Shown one piece after another: positions 8,728-19,033 of a stretch of 64,000 nucleotides of DNA. The translations under genes and the position numbers were made by a program. The stretch's first letter is position 1. Each line of letters starts with the position of its first letter. The notes beneath the pieces are model-generated. The model worked only from the letters and a program-made list of their open reading frames with translations, made no database searches and was not told where the DNA came from. Origin of the DNA: Pisaster brevispinus (taxonomy: Eukaryota > Echinodermata > Asteroidea > Forcipulatida > Asteriidae); NCBI GenBank assembly GCA_023634235.1, contig JAMKCF010000018.1, positions 13,142,932-13,206,931 on the forward strand, in the 5' to 3' direction.

Positions 8728-8746
8728 CGGGGGGGGGTGATGACCC

Positions 8747-8755
8747 ATTCCCAGG
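8747..8755. repeat. Right target-site duplication, ATTCCCAGG
   Basis: Second copy of the 9-bp 5S sequence duplicated across the insertion. 5S sequence continues from it without a gap. Confidence 0.75.
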
Positions 8756-8848
8756 AGGTCTCCCGTCCAAGTACTGACCAGGCCCGATGCTGCTTAACTT
8801 CGGTGATCAAATGAGAACCGGTGTTTTCAGCGTAGTATGGCTGTAGAC
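8747..8848 (-). rRNA. 5S rRNA gene, 5' part right of insertion
   Basis: The first 102 nt of the interrupted gene: 5' end, box A, intermediate element and box C are all present. Transcription could therefore start normally and would run into the right end of the transposon, an inference from the internal-promoter architecture of 5S genes. It is of the 'gaccaggcccgatgc' sequence type. Confidence 0.88.
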
Positions 8849-8928
8849 AAACTTCTTATATAAAATTACGTGGTTAATGGTTTTCTTCAAGTTTCTGTTA
8901 GTCAAAAAAAGAGAATAACAAACTGGAT

Positions 8929-9046
8929 GTCTACGGCACCCGGTATTCCCAGGAGGTCTCCCGTCCAAGTACTGACCTGGCCAGACGCTGCTTAACTTCG
9001 GTGATCAAACGAGAACCGGTGTTTTCAGCGTAGTATGGCCGCAGAC
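8929..9046 (-). rRNA. 5S ribosomal RNA
   Basis: First intact copy right of the transposon, 118 nt. Terminal helix 5' GTCTGCGGC against 3' GCCGTAGAC has one wobble. Box C is intact. Confidence 0.93.
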
Positions 9047-9132
9047 AAACTGGTTTCATACATTTATGTGCTTAAAGGTTAATTTCAAGTTTCTGTTAGT
9101 CAAAAAAGGAAAAAACAAAAAACAAAATAGAT

Positions 9133-9250
9133 GTCTACGGCACCCGGTATTCCCAGGAGGTCTCCCGTCCAAGTACTGACCTGGCCCAACGCTGCTTAAC
9201 TTCGGTGATCAAACGAGAACCGGTGTTTTCAGCGTAGTATGGCCGTAGAC
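9133..9250 (-). rRNA. 5S ribosomal RNA, near-consensus
   Basis: 118 nt with a perfectly paired terminal helix (GTCTACGGC/GCCGTAGAC). Internal control region: AGTTAAGCAGC (box A) and GGACGGGAGACC (box C). It differs from the common type at one base (ggcccaacgc). Confidence 0.94.
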
Positions 9251-9257
9251 AAACTTC

Positions 9258-9284
9258 TTATATAAACTTACGTGGTTAATGGTT
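9258..9284 (-). promoter_or_regulatory. Upstream region of a class B 5S gene (representative)
   Basis: For the gene starting at 9250, minus-strand AACCATTAA lies at about -34 to -26, where a Pol III TATA-like element is expected. This block is at the same distance in spacer classes A and B, whereas the first 25 bases upstream differ between classes. Class B also has TTATATAA at -15 to -8. The role is inferred from position and conservation only. Confidence 0.4.
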
Positions 9285-9302
9285 TTCTTAAAGTTTCTGT
9301 TA

Positions 9303-9330
9303 GTCAAAAAAGGACGAAAACAAAATAGAT
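9303..9330 (-). terminator. Pol III terminator of a class A unit (representative)
   Basis: After the 5S 3' end at 9331 the minus strand has T4, T4 and then T6 runs within about 25 nt (plus strand caaaaaaggacgaaaacaaaat). RNA polymerase III ends at runs of four or more T, so class A transcripts should end about 10 nt after the mature 3' end. Confidence 0.65.
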
Positions 9331-9448
9331 GTCTACGGCACCCGGTATTCCCAGGAGGTCTCCCGTCCAAGTACTGACCTGGCCCGACGCTGCTTAACTT
9401 CGGTGATCAAACGAGAACCGGTGTATTCAGCGTAGTATGGCCGTAGAC
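9331..9448 (-). rRNA. 5S ribosomal RNA, consensus copy
   Basis: 118 nt, perfectly paired ends, box A and box C intact. It carries 'gtgtattcag' rather than 'gtgttttcag', one of two common states. First unit of the 593-bp three-unit block. Confidence 0.94.
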
Positions 9449-9528
9449 AAACTGCTTACATAAATGTATGTGCTTAATGGTTAATTTCAAGTTTCTGTTA
9501 GTCAAAAAAGGACGAAAACAAAATAGAT

Positions 9529-9645
9529 GCCTCAGGCACCCGGTATTCCCAGGAGGTCTCCCATCCAATTACTGACCTGGCCCGACGCTGCTTAACTTCG
9601 GTGATCAAAAGTGAACGGTGTATTCAGCGTAGTATGGCCGTAGAC
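9529..9645 (-). rRNA. 5S ribosomal RNA, variant
   Basis: 117 nt with 'atcaaaagtgaacggtg' in place of 'atcaaacgagaaccggtg' and 'ccaattactg' for 'ccaagtactg'. These diagnostic changes recur at 10193 and 10787, marking the 593-bp block. Confidence 0.88.
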
Positions 9646-9725
9646 AAACTGCTTACATAAATGTATGTGCTTAATGGTTAATTTCAAGTTTCTGTTAGTC
9701 AAAAAAGGACAAAAACAAAATAGAT

Positions 9726-9843
9726 GTTTACGGCACCCGGTATTCCCAGGAGGTCTCCCGTCCAAGTACTGACCAGGCCCGATGCTGCTTAACTTCGGTG
9801 ATCAAACGAGAACCGGTGTTTTCAGCTTAGTATGGCTGTAGAC
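9726..9843 (-). rRNA. 5S ribosomal RNA, second sequence type
   Basis: 118 nt of the 'gaccaggcccgatgc' type. The 3' end is GCCGTAAAC and the 5' end GTCTACAGC; each weakens the terminal helix. Confidence 0.9.
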
Positions 9844-11906
9844 AAACTTCTTATATAAAATTACGTGGTTAATGGTTTTCTTCAAGTTTCTGTTAGTCAA
9901 AAAAGGAGAATAACAAACTGGATGTCTACGGCACACGGTATTCCCAGGAGGTCTCCCGTCCAAGTACTGACTTGGCCCGACGCTGCTTAACTTCGGTGAT
10001 CAAACGAGAACCGGTGTATTCAGCGTAGTATGGCCGTAGACAAACTGCTTACATAAATGTATGTGCTTAATGGTTAATTTCAAGTTTCTGTTAGTCAAAA
10101 AAGGACGAAAACAAAATAGATGCCTCAGGCACCCGGTATTCCCAGGAGGTCTCCCATCCAATTACTGACCTGGCCCGACGCTGCTTAACTTCGGTGATCA
10201 AAAGTGAACGGTGTATTCAGCGTAGTATGGCCGTAGACAAACTGCTTACATAAATGTATGTGCTTAATGGTTAATTTCAAGTTTCTGTTAGTCAAAAAAG
10301 GACAAAAACAAAATAGATGTTTACGGCACCCGGTATTCCCAGGAGGTCTCCCGTCCAAGTACTGACCAGGCCCGATGCTGCTTAACTTCGGTGATCAAAC
10401 GAGAACCGGTGTTTTCAGCGTAGTATGGCCGTAGACAAACTTCTTATATAAACTTACGTGGTTAATGGTTTTCTTAAAGTTTCTGTTAGTCAAAAAAGGA
10501 CGAAAACAAAATAGATGTCTACGGCACCCGGTATTCCCAGGAGGTCTCCCGTCCAAGTACTGACCTGGCCCGACGCTGCTTAACTTCGGTGATCAAACGA
10601 GAACCGGTGTATTCAGCGTAGTATGGCCGTAGACAAACTGCTTACATAAATGTATGTGCTTAATGGTTAATTTCAAGTTTCTGTTAGTCAAAAAAGGACG
10701 AAAACAAAATAGATGCCTCAGGCACCCGGTATTCCCAGGAGGTCTCCCATCCAATTACTGACCTGGCCCGACGCTGCTTAACTTCGGTGATCAAAAGTGA
10801 ACGGTGTATTCAGCGTAGTATGGCCGTAGACAAACTGCTTACATAAATGTATGTGCTTAATGGTTAATTTCAAGTTTCTGTTAGTCAAAAAAGGACAAAA
10901 ACAAAATAGATGTTTACGGCACCCGGTATTCCCAGGAGGTCTCCCGTCCAAGTACTGACCAGGCCCGATGCTGCTTAACTTCGGTGATCAAACGAGAACC
11001 GGTGTTTTCAGCTTAGTATGGCTGTAGACAAACTTCTTATATAAAATTACGTGGTTAATGGTTTTCTTCAAGTTTCTGTTAGTCAAAAAAGGACGAAAAC
11101 AAAATAGATGCCTCAGGCATCCGGTATTCCCAGGAGGTCTCCCATCCAAGTACTGACCTGGCCCGACGCTGCTTAACTTCGGTGATCAAACGAGAACGGT
11201 GTATTCAGCGTAGTATGGCCGTAGACAAACTGCTTACATAAATTTATGTGCTTAATGGTTAATTTCAAGTTTCTGTTAGTCAAAAAAGGACAAAAACAAA
11301 ATAGATGTCTACTGCACCCGGTATTCACAGGAGGAATCCCGTCCAAGTACTGACCTGGCCGGACGCTACTTAACTTCGGTGATCAAACGAGAACTGGTGT
11401 TTTCAGCAGAGGATGGCCGTAGACAAACTTCTTATATAAGATTATGTGCTTAATGGTTAATTTCAAGTTTCTGTTAGTCAAAAAAGGACGTAAACAAAAT
11501 AGATGTCTACTGCACCCGGTATTCCCAGGTGGTCTCCCGTCCAAGTACTGACCTGGCCCGACGCTGCTTAACTTCGGTGATCAAACGAGAACCGGTGTTT
11601 TCAGCGTAGTATGGCCGTAGACAAACTGCTTTCATACATTTATGTGCTTAATGGTTAATTTCAAGTTTCTGTTAGTCAAAAGAGGAAAAAACAAAAAACA
11701 AAATAGATGTCTGCGGCACCCGGTATTCCCAGGAGGTCTCCCGTCCACGTACTGACCTTTCCCGACGCTGCTTAACTTCGGTGATCAAACGAGAACCGGT
11801 GTTTTCAGCGTAGTATGGCCGTAGACAAACTTCTTATATAAACTTACGTGGTTAATGGTTTTCTTCAAATTTATGTTAGTCAAGAAAAGAGAATAACAAA
11901 CTGGAT

Positions 11907-12024
11907 GTCTACGGCACCCGGTATTCCCAGGAGGTCTCCCGTCCAAGTACTGACCAGGCCCGATGCTGCTTAACTTCGGTGATCAAACGAGAACCGGTGT
12001 TTTCAGCGTAGTATGGCCGTAGAC
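11907..12024 (-). rRNA. 5S ribosomal RNA, paralogous empty site of the transposon
   Basis: 118-nt copy whose left flank (spacer with ttatgttagtcaagaaaag and the preceding 5S) matches the unit broken at 1021. It has ATTCCCAGG once (11923-11931) and the same 'gaccaggcccgatgc' type as the right fragment 8747-8848. Its right flank (spacer class C) differs from the flank at 8849 onward. Confidence 0.88.
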
Positions 12025-14089
12025 AAACTGGTTTCATACATTTATGTGCTTAAAGGTTAATTTCAAGTTTCTGTTAGTCAAAAAAGGAAAAAAACAAAAA
12101 CAAAATAGATGTCTACGGCACCCGGTATTCCCAGGAGGTCTCCCGTCCAAGTACTGACCTGGCCCAACGCTGCTTAACTTCGGTGATCAAACGAGAACCG
12201 GTGTTTTCAGCGTAGTATGGCCGTAGACAAACTTCTTATATAAACTTACGTGGTTAATGGTTTTCTTCAAATTTCTGTTAGTCAAAAAAAGAGAATAACA
12301 AACTGGATGTCTACGGCACCGGGTATTCCCAGGAGGTCTCCCGTCCAAGTACTGACCAGGCCCGATGCTGCTTAACTTCGGTGATCAAACGAGAACAGGT
12401 GTTTTCAGCGTAGTATGGCTGTAGACAAACTTCTGATTAAAAATTACGTGGTTAATGGTTTTCTTCAAGTTTCTGTTAGTCAAAAAAGGACGAAAACAAA
12501 ATAGTTGCCTCAGGCACCCGGTATTCCCAGGAGGTCTCCCATCCAAGTACTGACCTGGCCCGACGCTGCTTAACTTCGGTGATCAAACGAGAACGGTGTA
12601 TTCAGCGTAGTATGGCCGTAGACAAACTGCTTACATAAATGTATGTGCTTAATGGTTAATTTCAAGTTTCTGTTAGTCAAAAAAGGACGTAAACAAAATA
12701 GATGTCTACTGCACCCGGTATTCCCAGGTGGTCTCCCGTCCAAGTACTGACCTGGCCCGACGCTGCTTAACTTCGGTGATCAAATGAGAACCTGTGTTTT
12801 CAGCGTAGTATGGCCGTAGACAAACTTCTCATATAAAATTAGGTGGTTAATGGTTTTCTTCAAGTTTCTGTTAGTCAAAAAAGGAGAATAACAAACTGGA
12901 TGTCTACGGCACCCGGTATTCCCAGGAGGTCTCCCGTCCAAGTACTGACCTGGCCCGACGCTGCTTAACTTCGGTGATCAAATGAGAACCTGTGTTTTCA
13001 GCGTAGTATGGCCGTAGACAAACTTCTCATATAAAATTAGGTGGTTAATGGTTTTCTTCAAGTTTCTGTTAGTCAAAAAAGGAGAATAACAAACTGGATG
13101 TCTACTTCACCCGGTATTCACAGGAGGTATCCCGTCCAAGTACTGACCTGGCCGGACGCTGCTTAACTTCGGTGATCAAACGAGAACCGGTGTTTTCAGC
13201 AGAGTATGGCCGTAGACAAACTTCTTATATAAAATTATGTGCTTAATGGTTAATTTCAAGTTTCTGTTAGTCAAAAAAGGACGTAAACAAAATAGATGTC
13301 TACTGCACCCGGTATTCCCAGGTGGTCTCCCGTCCAAGTACTGACCTGGCCCGACGCTGCTTAACTTCGGTGATCAAATGAGAACCTGTGTTTTCAGCGT
13401 AGTATGGCCGTAGACAAACTTCTCATATAAAATTAGGTGGTTAATGGTTAATTGCAAGTTTCTGTTAGTCAAAAAAGGAGAATAACAAACTGGATGTCTA
13501 CGGCACCCGGTATTCCCAGGAGGTCTCCCGTCCAAGTACTGACCTGGCCCGACGCTGCTTAAATTCGGTGATCCAACGAGAACCGGTGTATTCAGCGTAA
13601 TATGGCCGTAGACAAACTGCTTACATAAATTTATGTGCTTAATGGTTAATTTCAAGTTTCTGTTTGTCAAAAAAGGACGAAAACAAAATAGATGCCTAAG
13701 GCACCCGGTATTCCCAGGAAGTCTCCCGTCCAAGTACTGACCTGGCCCGACGCTGCTTAACTTCGTTGATCAAACGAGAACCGGTGTATTCAGCGTAGTA
13801 TGGCGGTAGACAAACTGCTTACATAAATTTATGTGCTTAATGGTCAATTTCAAGTTTCTGATAGTCAAAAAAGGACGAAAACAAAATAGATGTCTACAGC
13901 ACCCGGTATTCCCAGGAGGTCTCCCGTCCAAGTACTGACCTGGCCAGACGCTGCTTAACTTCGGTGATCAAACGAGAACCGGTGTTTTCAGCGTAGTATG
14001 GCCGTAGACAAACTTTTCATATAAAATTAGGTGGTTAATGGTTTTCTTCAAGTTTCTGTTAGTCAAAAAAGGAGAATAACAAACTGGAT

Positions 14090-14207
14090 GTCTACGGCAC
14101 CCGGTATTCCCAGGAGGTCTCCCGTCCAAGTACTGACCTGGCCCGATGCTGCTTAACTTCGGTGATCAAACGAGAACCGGTGTATTCAGCGTAGTATGGC
14201 CGTAGAC
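14090..14207 (-). rRNA. 5S ribosomal RNA, spacer-less pair, downstream gene
   Basis: 118 nt. Only 8 bp separate its start from the 3' end of the next gene (14216), so its upstream control region is missing and replaced by the neighbouring gene. Confidence 0.92.
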
Positions 14208-14215
14208 AAATAGAT

Positions 14216-14333
14216 GTCTACTGCACCCGGTATTCCCATGTGGTCTCCCGTCCAAGTACTGACCTGGCCCGACGCTGCTTAACTTAAGTGATCAAACGAG
14301 AACCGGTGTTTTCAGCGTAGTATGGCCGTAGAA
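14216..14333 (-). rRNA. 5S ribosomal RNA, spacer-less pair, upstream gene
   Basis: About 118 nt, with 5' end TTCTACGGCC instead of GTCTACGGCC. Its 3' end is followed by ATCTATTT and then the next gene, with no run of four T, so termination should fail between the two. Confidence 0.9.
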
Positions 14334-17035
14334 AAACTTCTTAAATAAATTTATGTGCTTAATGGTTAATTTCAAGTTTCTGTTAGTCAAAAAAGGACGA
14401 AAACAAAATAGATGTCTACTGCACCCAGTATTCCCATGTGGTCTCCAGTCCAAGTACTGACCTGGCCCGACGCTGCTTAACTTCGGTGATCAAACGAGAA
14501 CCGGTGTTTTCAGGGTAGTATGGCCGTAGAAAAACTTCTTACATAAATGTATGTGCTTAATGGTTAATATTCAAGTTTCTGTTAGTCAAAAAAAGGAAAA
14601 CGAAAACAAAATAGATGTCTACGGCACCCGGTATTCCCAGGAGGTCTCCCGTCCAAGCACTGACCAAGCCCGATGCTGCTTAACTTCGGTGATCAAACGA
14701 GAACCGGTGTTTTCAGCGTAGTATGGCCGTAGACAAACTTCTCATATAAAATTAAGTGGTTAATGGTTTTCTTCAAGTTTCTGTTAGTCAAAAAAGGAGA
14801 ATAACAAACTGGATGTCTACGGCACCCGGTAATCCCAGGAGGTCTCCCGTCCAAGTACTGACCTGGCCCGACGCTGCTTAACTTCGGTAATCAAACGAGA
14901 ACCGGTGTATTCAGCGTCGTATGGCCGTAGACAAATTTCTCATATAAAATTAGGTGGTTAATGGTTTTCTTCAAGTTTCTGTTAGTCAAAAAAGGAGAAT
15001 AACAAACTGGATGTCTACGGCACCCGGTATTCCCAGGAGGTCTCCCGTCCAAGTACTGACCTGGCCCGACGCTGCTTAAATTCGGTGATCCAACGAGAAC
15101 CGGTGTATTCAGCGTAATATGGCCGTAGACAAACTGCTTACATAAATTTATGTGCTTAATGGTTAATTTCAAGTTTCTGTTAGTCAAAAAAGGACGAAAA
15201 CAAAATAGATGTCTACTGCACCCAGTATTCATATGTGGTCTCCCGTCCAAGTTCTGACCTGGCCCGACGCTGCTTAACTTCGGTGATCAAACGAAAACCG
15301 GTGTATTCAGCGTAGTATGGCCGTAGACAAACTGCTTACATAAATTTATGTGCTTAATGGTTAATTTCAAGTTTCTGTTAGTCAAAAAAGGACGAAAACA
15401 AAATAGATGCCTACGGCACCCGGTATTCCCAGGAGGTCTCCCGTCCAAGTACCGACCTGGCCCGACGCTGCTTAACTTCGTTGATCAAACGAGAACCGGT
15501 GTATTCAGCGTAGTATGGCCGTAGACAAACTGCTTACATAAATTTATGTGCTTAATGGTTAATTTCAAGTTTCTGTTAGTCAAAAAAAGAAAAACGAAAA
15601 CAAAATAGATGTCTAAGGTAACCCGGTATTCCCAGGAGGCCTCTCGTCCAAATACTGACCTGGCCCGATGCTGCTTAACTTCGGTGATCAAACGAGAACC
15701 GGTGTTTTCAGCGTAGTATGGCCGTAGACAAACTTCTCATATAAAATTAAGTGGTTACTGGTTTTCTTCAAGTTTCTGTTAGTCAAAAAAGGAGAATAAC
15801 AAACTGGATGTCTACGGCACCCGGTATTCCCAGGAGGTCTCCCGTTCAAGTACTGACCTGGCCCGATACTGCTTAACTTCGGTGATCAAACGAGAGCCGG
15901 TGGATTCAGCGTAGTATGGCCGTAGACAAACTGCTTTCATACATTTATGTGCTTAATGGTTAATTTCAAGTTTCTGTTAGTCAAAAAAGGACAAAAACAA
16001 AATAGATGTCTACGGCACCCGGTATTCCCAGGAGGTCTCCCGTTCAAGTACTGACCTGGCCCGATACTGCTTAACTTCGGTGATCAAACGAGAACCGGTG
16101 GATTCAGCGTAGTATGGCCGTAGACAAACTGCTTACATGAATTTATGTGCTTAATGGTTAGATTCAAGTTTCTGTTAGTCAAATAAGGAGAATAACAAAC
16201 TGGATGTCTACGGCACCCGGTATTCCCTGGAGGTCTCTAGTCCAAGTACTGACCTGGCCCGAAGCTGCTTTACTTCGGTGATCAAACGAGAACCGGTGTT
16301 TTCAGCGTAGTATGGCCCTAGACAAACTGCTTTCATACATTTATGTGCTTAATGGTTAATTTCAAGTTTCTGTAAGTCAAAAAAGAAAAACCAAAAACAA
16401 AATAGATGTCTACGGCACCCGGTATTCCCAGGAGGTCTCCCGTCGAAGTACTGACCTGGCCCGACGCTGCTTAACTTCGGTGATCAAACGAGAACCGGTG
16501 TATTCAGCGTAGTATGGGCGTAGACAAACTGCATACATAATTTATGTGCTTAATGGTTAATTTCAAGTTTCTGTTAGTCAAAAGAGGACGAAAACAAAAT
16601 AGATGCCTAAGGCACCCGGTATTCCCAGGAGGTCTCCCTCCAAGTACTGACCTGGCCCGACGCTGCTTAACTTCGGTGATCAACCGAGAACGGTGTTTTC
16701 AGCGTAGTATGGCCTTAGACAAACTGCTTACATAAATGTATGTGCTTAATGGTTAATTTCAAGTGTCTGTTAGTCAAAAAAGGACAAAAACGAAATAGAT
16801 GTCTACTGCACCCGGTATTCCCAGGAGGTCTCCCGTCCAAGTACTGACCTGGCCCGACGCTGCTTAACTTCGGTGATCAAACGAGAACCGGTGTTTTCAG
16901 CGTAGTATGGCTGTAGACAAACTTCTGATATAAAATTACGTGGTTAATGGTTTTCTTCAAGTTTATGTTAGTCAAAAAAGAACGAAAACAAAACAGATGT
17001 CTACGGCACCCGGTATTCCCATGAGGTCTCCCGTC

Positions 17036-19033
17036 CAAGTACTGACCTGGCCCGATGCTGCTTAACTTCGGTGATCAAACGAGAACCGGTGTTTTCAGCT
17101 TAGTATGGCCGTAGAAAAACTTCTTACATAAATTTATATGCTTAATGGTTAATTTCAAGTTTCTGTAAGTCACAAAAGGACGAAAACAAAATAGATGTCT
17201 ACGGCACCCGGTATTCCCAGGAGGTCTCCGTCCAAGTACTGACCTGGCCCGACGCTGCTTAACTTCGGTGATCAAACGAAAACTGGTGTATTCAGCGTAG
17301 TATGGCCGTAGACAAACTGCATACATAATTTATGTGCTTAATGGTTAATCTCAAGTTTCTGTTAGTCAAAAGAGGACGAAAACAAAATAGATGCCTAAGG
17401 CACCCTGTATTCCCAGGAGGTCTCCGTCCAAGTACTGACCTGGCCCGACGCTGCTTAACTTCGGTGATCAACCGAGAACGGTGTTTTCAGCGTATTATGG
17501 CTGTAGACAAACTGCTTACATAAATGTATGTGCTTAATGGTTAATTTCAAGTTTCTGTTAGTCAAAAAAGGACAAAAACAAAATAGATGTCTACTGCACC
17601 CGGTATTCCTAGGAGGTGTCCCGTCCAAGTACTGACCTAGCCCGACGCTGCTTAACTTCGGTGATCAAACGAGCACCGGTGTTTTCAGCGTAGTATGGCC
17701 GTAGAAAAACTTCTTACATAAATGTATGTGCTTAATGGTTAATTTCAAGTTTCTGTTAGTCAAAAAAAGAAAAACAAAAACAAAATAGATGTCTACGGCA
17801 CCCGGTATTCCCAGGATGTCTCCCGTCCAAGTACTGACCTGGCCAGAACCTGCTTAACTTCGGTGATCAACCGAGAACGGTGTTTTCAGCGTAGTATGGC
17901 CGTAGACAAACTGCTTACATAAATTTATGTGCTTAATGGTTAATTACAAGTTTCTGTTAGTCAAAAAAGGACAAAAATAAAAATAGATGTCTACTGCACC
18001 CGGTATTCCCAGGAGATGTCCCGTCCAAGTACTGACCTGGCCCGATGCTGCTTAACTTCGGTGATCAAACGAGAACCGGTGTTTTCAGCTTAGTATGGCC
18101 GTAGAAAAACTTCTTACATAAATTTATATGCTTAATGGTTAATTTCAAGTTTCTGTAAGTCACAAAAGGACGAAAACAAAATAGATGTCTACGGCACCCG
18201 GTATTCCCAGGAGGTCTCCGTCCAAGTACTGACCTGGCCCGACGCTGCTTAACTTCGGTGATCAAACGAAAACTGGTGTATTCAGCGTAGTATGGCCGTA
18301 GACAAACTGCATACATAATTTATGTGCTTAATGGTTAATCTCAAGTTTCTGTTAGTCAAAAGAGGACGAAAACAAAATAGATGCCTAAGGCACCCTGTAT
18401 TCCCAGGAGGTCTCCGTCCAAGTACTGACCTGGCCCGACGCTGCTTAACTTCGGTGATCAACCGAGAACGGTGTTTTCAGCGTATTATGGCTGTAGACAA
18501 ACTGCTTACATAAATGTATGTGCTTAATGGTTAATTTCAAGTTTCTGTTAGTCAAAAAAGGACAAAAACAAAATAGATGTCTACTGCACCCGGTATTCCT
18601 AGGAGGTGTCCCGTCCAAGTACTGACCTAGCCCGACGCTGCTTAACTTCGGTGATCAAACGAGCACCGGTGTTTTCAGCGTAGTATGGCCGTAGAAAAAC
18701 TTCTTACATAAATGTATGTGCTTAATGGTTAATTTCAAGTTTCTGTTAGTCAAAAAAAGAAAAACAAAAACAAAATAGATGTCTACGGCACCCGGTATTC
18801 CCAGGATGTCTCCCGTCCAAGTACTGACCTGGCCAGAACCTGCTTAACTTCGGTGATCAACCGAGAACGGTGTTTTCAGCGTAGTATGGCCGTAGACAAA
18901 CTGCTTACATAAATTTATGTGCTTAATGGTTAATTACAAGTTTCTGTTAGTCAAAAAAGGACAAAAATAAAAATAGATGTCTACTGCACCCGGTATTCCC
19001 AGGAGATGTCCCGTCCAAGTACTGACCTGGCCC
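17036..19033 (-). repeat. Higher-order repeat, 990 bp x 2
   Basis: Five-unit block repeated at a constant offset of 990: for example 17075/18065, 17332/18322 and 'gagcaccggtg' at 17671/18661. The copies look identical by eye, so the duplication is recent. It ends where 19034 reads 'gaacctgc' and 18044 reads 'gatgctgc'. Confidence 0.9.

Larger units (their letters stand above)
1022..8746 (+). mobile_element. DNA transposon inserted in a 5S rRNA gene
   Basis: A 7,725-bp non-5S segment splits one 5S gene. Seen directly: a 9-bp direct repeat of target sequence at both edges; the inverted repeat AGGACTTATCC 14 bp inside the left edge and 19 bp inside the right edge; the inverted motif ACCAATCA farther in on both sides; subterminal short tandem repeats; one multi-exon gene with zinc fingers and DDE-like motifs. 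These are hallmarks of a cut-and-paste DNA transposon. The superfamily is unresolved: a 9-bp duplication recalls Mutator-like elements and 8 bp hAT or KDZ. The Dada superfamily is known to insert in multicopy small-RNA genes but makes 6-7-bp duplications. The outermost bases (1022-1035 and 8728-8746) are not clearly inverted copies of each other, so the ends may be eroded. Confidence 0.75.
9331..11098 (-). repeat. Higher-order repeat, 593 bp x 3
   Basis: The variant 5S with 'aaaagtgaacggtg' recurs at 9601, 10194 and 10787, exactly 593 bp apart, with its two neighbours. The block is three 5S units amplified as one. Confidence 0.85.

Noticed and set aside
1022..8746. Assembly misjoin as the explanation for the 7.7-kb segment
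   Set aside because: A misjoin would not be expected to give a 9-bp duplication, exact recovery of 118 nt and inverted repeats near both ends. It cannot be fully excluded without reads.
17075..17326. Recurrent minus-strand reading frames of 66-132 codons throughout the array (MYAVCLRPYY..., MDGRPPGNTGC...)
   Set aside because: They are translations of 5S rRNA genes and spacers. Their repetition reflects the DNA repeat, and frames break with single-base indels without compensation.
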